Part shown: positions 57,973 to 64,000 of the stretch, one piece after another
Numbering within the stretch: position 1 is the stretch's first letter
Layout of the letters: each line of letters begins with the position of its first letter
NCBI GenBank assembly: GCA_951799405.1
Contig: OX637339.1
Span: 2,046,001 to 2,110,000, forward strand
Direction of reading: 5' to 3'
DNA: 64,000 nt
Origin: Agapetus fuscipes
Lineage: Eukaryota > Arthropoda > Insecta > Trichoptera > Glossosomatidae
The notes under the pieces: model-generated
The model's database searches: none
What the model was told of the DNA's origin: nothing
The model's input: only the letters and a program-made list of their open reading frames with translations
Translations under genes and position numbers: made by a program

Positions 57973-58535
57973 TATCGACGGTTAAAAGGCAGTACAGGTA
58001 CAGGTACAAAAACAAAATTTGGTCAGGAGGACAGTTTAAAGTTTGAGACTGCAGAAAAATGGCAAAACTTTTTTTATTTTTATCGTATCGTTAAAATCAA
58101 AACAGCTGTAAAATAAAAATAATAAAGGCATTCCTATTAATATGGTTTTGCAATAAAGCAACATTTTGGTCAAAAATGAGTTATGAATGCTATCCTACTT
58201 GAAATTTTCCGCTCTTTCTCAATGTCTTTCTCTCTATGATGCTCTACGATAATTTTTTGTTGTTGTTTATCCAAGCAAACAACTGCGTTTTCGAAGTATG
58301 GTTTTGGTGTAACCGACAAGATTTTGGCATTTTTTGTCCTAAAGGAACTTGTGACATACAAACAATCGTAAAGATCGCAAAAACCACATTAATAGGAATG
58401 CCAATAAATGATTTAATTTTTTTTTAATTTTATAGCTGTTTTGATTTTCGTGATATGATAAAAAATAAAAAAGTTATGCCATTTTTGAGCAATCTCAAAC
58501 TTTAAACTGCTCTCCTCAATAATTTTGTTTATGTC
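57973..58535. mobile_element. MITE-1 copy
   Basis: Starts ATCGACGGTTAAAAGGCAGT. Its internal arms (GACAGTTTAAAGTTTGAGAC, CAAAACAGCTGTAAAATAAA, GGCATTCCTATTAATATGG) are mirrored by CCACATTAATAGGAATGCCA, TTTTATAGCTGTTTTGATTT and CAATCTCAAACTTTAAACTG. The right terminal CTGCCTTTTAACCGTC is missing, so this copy is 3'-eroded. Confidence 0.78.
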
Positions 58536-59035
58536 AGGAAATTTTCACGATGCTAAAAATAGTAAACCAAATTAAAATTATTTTTAATTTAAATTGCGTG
58601 TTGGAAAGTATTTTAACGTATGCTAAATATTCAACTCGTACTCGGGGTACTGAAACCGAAGTTTAAATATTTCCGTAAACTTTTACTTTACTCAAGTTTT
58701 GCTTAACACGCAACTCGTACTCGGGGTACTGTTTACGCGATGCTGGCGTATTTACGAGTTGTTTCATACTCAGAGTATTGAGTGAACTCTTTCATCGCAG
58801 GTTATTGAACTCTCCTCTATTTAGTGACGCCTTTCATCACTTCCTTCAATGAGGATCTTTGTCATTCCTCGAGCTTTATTCAATACAACAAACACTGCAC
58901 GACTTCGCTTACACAGTAAATATGCATTCATAGGTTTACATTCATCGCTCCCATGTACTTAAGTGGGGAATATGGGAGTGCTTCCATGCCGTCCCCATTA
59001 ATGCTTGTTTGTCTTATGTCCATCAGAGTTAATTT
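58536..59035. repeat. Spacer with short repeat related to the foldback element
   Basis: The word CAACTCGTACTCGGGGTACT occurs at about 58630 and 58711, with TCCGTAAACTTTTACTTTAC between, matching the arm of the 52.1-kb foldback. The rest is unassigned. Confidence 0.55.
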
Positions 59036-59417
59036 CTGTACCTTAGAGCATAAACAACGGTAGTCACATTTAGTAAAATGTGCAGGCGACGAGTTTTAGT
59101 GAAAATGTGCACTTTTACAAAACTATCATAGCTTCTAAACTAGACGAGATATTTTTGATCTGTAAAAACTGTTTATCTTCTTTTATCGATATTAATTTAA
59201 TGTGAAGTAATGTGAACAACGTATGTGGAACTTCCGTGGTTAATGCTCGCACTTTTATGTGCATCCCATATTTATTACACTTGATATCTCAGTAACTATG
59301 AGTCCGAGGACTCCAATATTTTTACCACTTATAGAACAGCTAATTATAATAATTTCTGCATCATTAACTCAAAAACGCAAAAAAGTGGACTTCCGTTATT
59401 TATGCTCTAAGGTACAG
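59036..59417. mobile_element. MITE-2, complete (382 bp)
   Basis: Ends CTGTACCTTAGAGCATAAAC and (inverse) GTTATTTATGCTCTAAGGTACAG pair over ~28 bp. ATTT on both sides (59032-59035, 59418-59421) may be a target duplication, but AT-richness makes this weak. No ORF. Confidence 0.75.
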
Positions 59418-59424
59418 ATTTAAT

Positions 59425-60472
59425 ATCGACGGTTAAAGATACTTGAGAAGTATGTTTGAAAAGAATGGAAAGATGACAAGAGAACTTGAGAAAAGGGTGT
59501 GCAAGGGAAAGCAAGTGGTCGGTGCAATAGGAAGAATAGCAAAGAACAAGCGATTGGCGATGGATCTGAGAATGGCGGTACACAATGGCATATTGTTACC
59601 GATTTTGATGTATGAAAGTGAAGCATGGACAGTGAATGATTGCGAAATGAGTAAAGTATGTACGGTGGAAATGAAGCATTTGAAAAGCATGACAGGAAAA
59701 ACTCTGAAGGATAGAATTAGGAATGAATGGGTAAAAAAATAATGTAACTTGAAAGAGGATGTGAAAGTTAAGGTACAAAAGAATATGATGAGATGGTTTG
59801 GGCATGTGGAAAGAATGAATGATGATAGACTGACAAAGTATATATACAAAAAAAGTGTGAAAGGAAAAAGAGGGAAGGGACGACGGAGAAAAGTATGGAG
59901 TGATCAGATTGAGGATATTGTGAAAGAATGGGATATGCAAAGTGAGCGTAAAAGAAGAAAATGCATGAAAAAGGTGATGGATATGAATGAATTGAAAGAT
60001 GTATGTAAGGATAGGAAAAAATGGAGGCTGCTCTGCAAAGGCTCTGGCCACCCCTAGCGGAATGGTGACAGAGTTACAGTTACAGTAAAAGGCAGTGACA
60101 TAAACTAAATTTTTCAGGAGAGCAGTTTAAAGTTTGAGATTGCAGAAAAATGGCATAACTTTTGTATTTTTTATCATATCGTTAAAATCAAAACAGCTCT
60201 AAAATAAAAAAAATAATAAAAGCATTTATTGGCATTCCTATTAATGTGTTTTACGATTTTGTTTTAGGACTAAAAAGGCCAAAATCTTGTTGGTTACACC
60301 AAAACCGTACTTCGAAAACGCAGCTGTTTGCTTGGGCATAGACAACACAAAAATCATCGTAGAGCTATGGGAGTTAGCGCATTAGAAAGAGCGGAAAATT
60401 TCAAGTAGGAAAGCATTCATAGCTCATTTTTGACCAAAATTTCGCTTATGCCCAACTGCCTTTTAACCGTCT
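59425..60472. mobile_element. MITE-1 copy with RTE-B inserted at its left end
   Basis: The left end ATCGACGGTTAAA is cut after ~13 bp by RTE-B (59437-60087). The MITE resumes AAAAGGCAGTGACATAAACT and ends CAACTGCCTTTTAACCGTC. The two MITE-1 copies at 27 and 59 kb were both hit by RTE-B. Confidence 0.8.
59437..60087 (+). mobile_element. RTE-B LINE, 5'-truncated
   Basis: The frame encodes RSMFEKNGKMTRELEKRVCK, GKQVVGAIGRIAKNKRLAMD and LRMAVHNGILLPILMYESEA. A single stop replaces a Glu codon at about 59742 (...NEWVKK-stop-CNLKEDV). The C-terminus ends CKGSGHP with a stop at 60055-60057, then ATGGTGACAGAGTTACAGTT ACAGT. The RT catalytic core is not included. The uninterrupted middle provides the sequence that is missing at the L2-B insertion in the 46-kb copy. 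Confidence 0.87.
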
Positions 60473-60979
60473 TTATGAGCAATGCTTGTATGTGTACTGA
60501 ACAAATGTGTCTAATGAAAACTGGAAATTGATTTTTAAAGTATTTCAAACAACTCTCACATTATCGTGTTCTACGGTTTTTTCTTAGCTCAGATCGCGTA
60601 GAACGTAATTCTTAAGTCATTTTCAAATGGTAGATAGGCCAAACAAGCACTGGAGGGATGATGTGTGAAAAAAGGTCGGTTAAGATAAGCTGGCATCAAA
60701 ATTAAAATGTCGACTAAGGTCAATTATTTCAGTTAACTATTGTTGTATATTGTATATTGAAGCTTTCACGACCGGTTCTTGTTGACACAATCACTTTATT
60801 CGGGCTATGTAGCCGTGGTCTGGTTGATTCTTTCCGGACAGTTTCGCCCATTGCTCCGATGGGCATTATCAGCGGTTGGCTAGTCGCTGTGATCTTCTTA
60901 CAGGATCTGCTGTATACGTTTTTTAATAAAGGCAAATCTCGAGGATTATTTATTGATTTGCACAATTTATATTTTAAAA
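60473..60979. other. Spacer with possible Penelope-like end
   Basis: 60755-60920 (AGCTTTCACGACCGGTTCTT, GTAGCCGTGGTCTGGTTGAT, TCCGATGGGCATTATCAGCG) has the look of the repeat ends of Penelope-like retroelements, from memory only. No ORF with a domain. Confidence 0.3.
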
Positions 60980-61375
60980 CTTGCTCTTCGCTGGGTTGAA
61001 AAATTCATAAACTTTAACCAATGACCGGTCACCAAAGGTCCATCCAGCCTTACAGCAACTGGGTCTTGCTTGAGAATTGGCACTTTGTAGCGACGGCGAC
61101 CAAGCTCGTAAAAAAAGGTCGATAGCTCAATTGGTAGAATGCTTGCATTCCATGCCGAGAGCAAGGGTTCGATCTCAAGGTTTAATCAGCCTTCTTAATA
61201 AATGAGAACTATCCCCCCCCCCCCGAGAGCTGGGAAACCTCCACTTCAACTGAAAGTGGTTGGTGTGAGGCCGGCCCCCTTACCCGTAAAAATAAATAGG
61301 TCTCGAATCGCCACATGTGACCCTTTCAGGGATAACGCAGGCAAGGAGTTACACTATATGTGTAGCTTAGTTGCA
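60980..61375 (+). mobile_element. SINE A-B dimer, 5'-truncated
   Basis: Begins in body A (AACTTGCTCTTCGCTGGGTT), joins B at CTCGTAAAAAAAGGTCGATA and ends CTATATGTGTAGCTTAGTTG followed by a T-run. Confidence 0.82.
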
Positions 61376-61748
61376 TTTTTTTTTTAAATTATAAAAATAC
61401 ATATTTAATTGTCGACTCCTGCTTTCGAACCATGATTATGAGAAGGTCTGATTGAGTGGTGTAAATGTGGGTACACAACAGCTCTACATAATATGTATGT
61501 TTGAATGCGGCACAGCGCTGGTATATATGAGGCAAGGTGTACGCTTTACAATGTTCAAGTAGGTACTCTATGGCGTTTCCGGTTATAGAAAAAAGTCTAG
61601 GCTTGAATAAAATTACGATTTTTATCCAGCTAGGGGTGTCCAGTACCCCAGCAGATGTGTTTCCACTTTGTTCTGTGCTTGCACACTTTTTTCATTTCCT
61701 CGACATTCATCACTCTCTTCACTTTTCATTTCGAAATTTTAAAGGTTT
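61376..61748. other. Spacer
   Basis: No gene or repeat recognised. Confidence 0.35.
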
Positions 61749-62005
61749 CTTGACTTATAGGTTGTTATGCGGCTGACCATACATACTGTAAAAAATTGGT
61801 TTACTTTGCCAATGTCACCCCTGTTTCAGGGAAGGACGGCAAGAGTTGCAAGGCTTATGTTCATTTGAGATTGGGTTTTTATATTGTAGGTCCACATGCG
61901 GCATGTGTTAGCGCGAAATTATACATATCTGCTTGTGGGAATGCATTTAATATAAATTTTAAATGATATATATCTTTGCAGCTTAGATTAGATTAGATTA
62001 GATTA
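61749..62005 (+). mobile_element. Short RTE-A 3' UTR copy
   Basis: Starts exactly at CTTGACTTATAGGTTGTTAT and ends TTTGCAGCTTAGATTAGATT AGATTAGATTAG. It is nearly identical to the 3' UTR of the 30738-31030 copy, so the two belong to one young subfamily. Confidence 0.8.
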
Positions 62006-62055
62006 GAAAGGTAAAACTCAATCGAGGCTATTCTTAGACATTTTAGTCGTCGGTT

Positions 62056-62232
62056 GAGCCCACGCTTTGACAAACTAATGATGCATTTGTATGAAGACCT
62101 GTCAATCCAAGATGGCAGCAAGTGAACAGCTGATTTGTCTTTATACAAATATTACAAAATTCGGTAGGTAAGAATGACCGTGCTGATGAAACTTACAGCT
62201 CAGGCACCATTAGTTTGTCAAAGCGTAGGCTC
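62056..62232. mobile_element. MITE-3 (177 bp)
   Basis: Ends GAGCCCACGCTTTGACAAAC(TAATG) and CATTAGTTTGTCAAAGCGTA GGCTC are inverted repeats of ~26 bp. The interior (GAAGACCTGTCAATCCAAGA, TGGCAGCAAGTGAACAGCTG) recurs at 17363. No target duplication seen. Confidence 0.72.
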
Positions 62233-62235
62233 TAC

Positions 62236-62382
62236 AAGCTTTTGTGCATGCAATGGCATCTGTTGAACCAGGCTCAAAGTTATTGTCAAATGGGTCAGAC
62301 GTGATTCAAACCTACGTATTTTGTTTCAAATACGCTAGTCGAACATGCGACTTTACCCCTCGGCCATACCTAACACCGACCG
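62236..62382 (-). mobile_element. SINE-C, 3'-truncated
   Basis: Minus strand GTCGGTGTTAGGTATGGCCG, AGGGGTAAAGTCGCATGTTC, TTTGAGCCTGGTTCAACAGA and TGCCATTGCATGCACAAAAG. The AATAGGTTGGTG end is missing. Confidence 0.72.
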
Positions 62383-62539
62383 ATAAATGCAATATTTTTC
62401 TATTTTCTACGAGAGAAAACACTTATAAAGTACGAAAATTCTTTAGTCTAGAAGTTTTTCATTAGCACTTCCTTTTAATTAGTTCACTTACTATGAGAAG
62501 TTGCTCCCAATAAAATGTTTAATCCACAATTTCTCAAAT

Positions 62540-62977
62540 CAAATAAAAAAGGTTATGACTCTGGAGGAAATGAAAGAAGTGTGCAAGGACAGAAAGAAAT
62601 GGCGGTTGATCTGTAATGTTGGCGGCTAGGTTTATTAAATTGGAATTTTAATTTGTTTTCTGTTTCAGTTTTGATGTCCATAGATATTATTATTTATTAA
62701 TTTTTTAAAATGTAATTTGTCGTCTATGTTCCTTGACTTATAGGTTGGTATGCGGCTGACCACTCATGCTGTAAAAATGGTTAACTTTGCCAATGTCACC
62801 CCTGTTTCAGGGAAGGATGGCAAGAGTTGCAGGGTGTGCGTCCATTTGAGATTTGGTTTTTATGTTGTAGGTTCACATGAGGCATGTGTGCACTTGTACG
62901 TGTCTGTTTGTGGGAATGCATGTAATGTGAATCTCCAATGGAACATATCTTTGCAACTTAGATTAGATTAGATTAGC
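62540..62977 (+). mobile_element. RTE-A LINE 3' end with coding relic
   Basis: KKVMTLEEMKEVCKDRKKWR LICNVGG and stop (62627-62629), then the full 3' UTR to TTTGCAACTTAGATTAGATT AGATTAG. It is 5'-truncated just upstream of AAAGGTTATGACTCTGG. Confidence 0.82.
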
Positions 62978-63282
62978 GAATCAGCACTTATTCAGTTTAA
63001 CCTTTAACTTAGAGAAATCACTTTATTTTAATCATTTATTCACCCCTTATGCATTTGTTAATTCCTGACCTACCCTAACTGCATTCTTATTTTAAAATGT
63101 GGTAGGTCGTTAACACGCATGCCCAGAAGAAAGAAAAATTAAAACTAGTTCTTTTAAATTAAACAAAGAATTTCTCATACAAAGGTTTTCACCTATTAAT
63201 GCATTATTTGCTTGTAAATAGGGGATGGATTCTATTCTTTTAAAATATCGTTGTGTTTGTAAGCGGGTTCTATTTATCTTAT
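62978..63282. other. AT-rich spacer
   Basis: No gene or repeat recognised. Confidence 0.35.
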
Positions 63283-63532
63283 TTTACTGATAGGTTGGTA
63301 CGAGGCTGACCACCCGTGCTGTAAAAATCGGTTCACTTTTGCCAATGCCACCCCGGTTCAGGGAACGTCGGCAGGTGTTGCAAGGTTTATATCCATGTGA
63401 GGTTTTCTTTATTTGTATGCACACATGCAGAATGTGTAGGCGCGAACCTACATGTGCCTGTCTGTTGTCATGCATTTCATTTGAGCCTTAAATGTTAACA
63501 TATCCTTGCAGCTTAGATTATAGATTATAGAT

Positions 63533-63535
<3 letters not shown>
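63283..63535 (+). mobile_element. RTE-A 3' UTR copy
   Basis: Begins near ACTGATAGGTTGGTACGAGG and ends CTTGCAGCTTAGATTATAGATTATAGATAGA-like tail. It belongs to the subfamily with GCACGGG/CCACCCCGGTTCAGGG sequence seen at 149-390. The next LINE inserted in its tail. Confidence 0.78.
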
Positions 63536-63588
<53 letters not shown>

Positions 63589-64000
63589 TGCACAACAGGT
63601 TTCCCTTATTACAGTGCACCCTCACACAGTCATTAACAAGCTGGGAGGAGCTCTTTAACTAGATCTTTGAATGATTCTAAGTTAATGTAAAAAATGTCTA
63701 TGTCAGCGGAATTAATCAGAGTAACACTCCGAGTTAAGGCATGTTGTGCCATGACGTCGGTACGGGACAGCGGAACATGAAAAAGTTCATGCCGTCTTCC
63801 CCGGCCGTAGCCATCTGGCACATAAAGCTCAAAACTCTCTAACAGGGTGGGGCTGTCAATTAAGCCGTTAATGATCTTGTAACAAAGCACCATAAGAGAA
63901 CCGTTGCGCCGAGATTCCAGGCTCCTGGAGCTGGTTTTCTCAAGTAATTCCTCATGGTGCATAAACTTGGGATAATTCCCATGTATTCTCATGAGGAGGT
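63536..64000 (-). mobile_element. Jockey-like LINE 3' end with 52-base poly(A)
   Basis: On the minus strand an ORF end and ~45-bp 3' UTR are followed by 52 A residues (T on the plus strand at 63536-63587). The insertion target is the TATAGAT tail of an RTE-A copy. The element continues beyond the right edge of the window. Confidence 0.82.
63633..64000 (-). CDS. Jockey-like reverse transcriptase, C-terminal part (runs off the edge)
   Basis: The frame encodes MRIHGNYPKFMHHEELLEKT, SSRSLESRRNGSLMVLCYKI, INGLIDSPTLLESFELYVPD, FHVPLSRTDVMAQHALTRSV and TLINSADIDIFYINLESFKD, with a stop near 63633. The pattern RR...LM..YKIINGLID...VP...FHVP..RT is the extreme C-terminus of many non-LTR reverse transcriptases. 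RT motifs would lie outside the window. The intact frame and long poly(A) suggest a young copy. Confidence 0.75.
   Translation of the reverse strand, partial: LLMRIHGNYPKFMHHEELLEKTSSRSLESRRNGSLMVLCYKIINGLIDSPTLLESFELYVPDGYGRGRRHELFHVPLSRTDVMAQHALTRSVTLINSADIDIFYINLESFKDLVKELLPAC

Overview
This is eukaryotic nuclear DNA, most likely from an arthropod. It is AT-rich and carries metazoan transposon families: RTE, CR1/L2-like and Jockey-like LINEs, tRNA-derived SINEs, hAT, Harbinger-type MITEs and a Ty3/gypsy-type LTR element. I see no operons and no clearly identifiable host gene. Frequent TACCTACC/GTAGGTAGG motifs and RTE C-termini of the GHVARQ...RWADDIKR type point to Lepidoptera; I hold that assignment only moderately.

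The window is a graveyard of nested mobile elements. (1) An RTE family, here RTE-A, has a coding end reading ...KVMTLEEMKEVCKDRKKWRLICNVGG, a roughly 250-bp 3' UTR and a (TTAGA)n or (TATAGAT)n tail; there are about 30 copies on both strands. (2) SINE-A and SINE-B have tRNA-like heads and occur alone or as A-B dimers. SINE-A carries one of three different 3' tails. SINE-C has a tRNA head containing TGGCCGAG. (3) A second RTE family, RTE-B, ends in (GTTACA)n. (4) Two CR1/L2-type LINEs, L2-A (7.5-10.5 kb, nearly intact RT ORF) and L2-B (45.1-46.3 kb), the latter inserted into an RTE-B copy. (5) 15-bp minisatellites at 34.7-35.3, 36.8-37.5 and 54.1-55.1 kb, with smaller relatives at several other places. 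(6) MITEs and foldback elements at 23.7, 27-28, 31.8, 43.4, 52.1, 58-60.5 and 62.1 kb. (7) An internally deleted hAT with a 228-bp intron (47.9-49.8 kb). (8) A solo LTR at 17.1 kb.

The most unusual object is a complete, apparently young LTR retroelement at 37639-42350 on the minus strand. Its two 473-bp LTRs look identical by eye, flanked by a 4-bp ATAT duplication. It has no pol gene. It encodes a Gag with an N-terminal SAP domain, coiled coil, capsid-like region, one CCHC knuckle, a second coiled coil and a C-terminal domain that reads like an OARD1/ALC1-type macrodomain (ADP-ribose binding fold). After the stop, in another frame, lies a fragment of a non-LTR LINE C-terminus. The gag is broken by one frameshift in this copy.

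Host genic content is doubtful. A possible last exon with a close AATAAA (19365-19608) and a possible noncoding first exon with a consensus donor (ending 20088) form one candidate island on the plus strand. A possible exon with a good acceptor lies at about 23290-23531 on the minus strand. None could be assigned a product.
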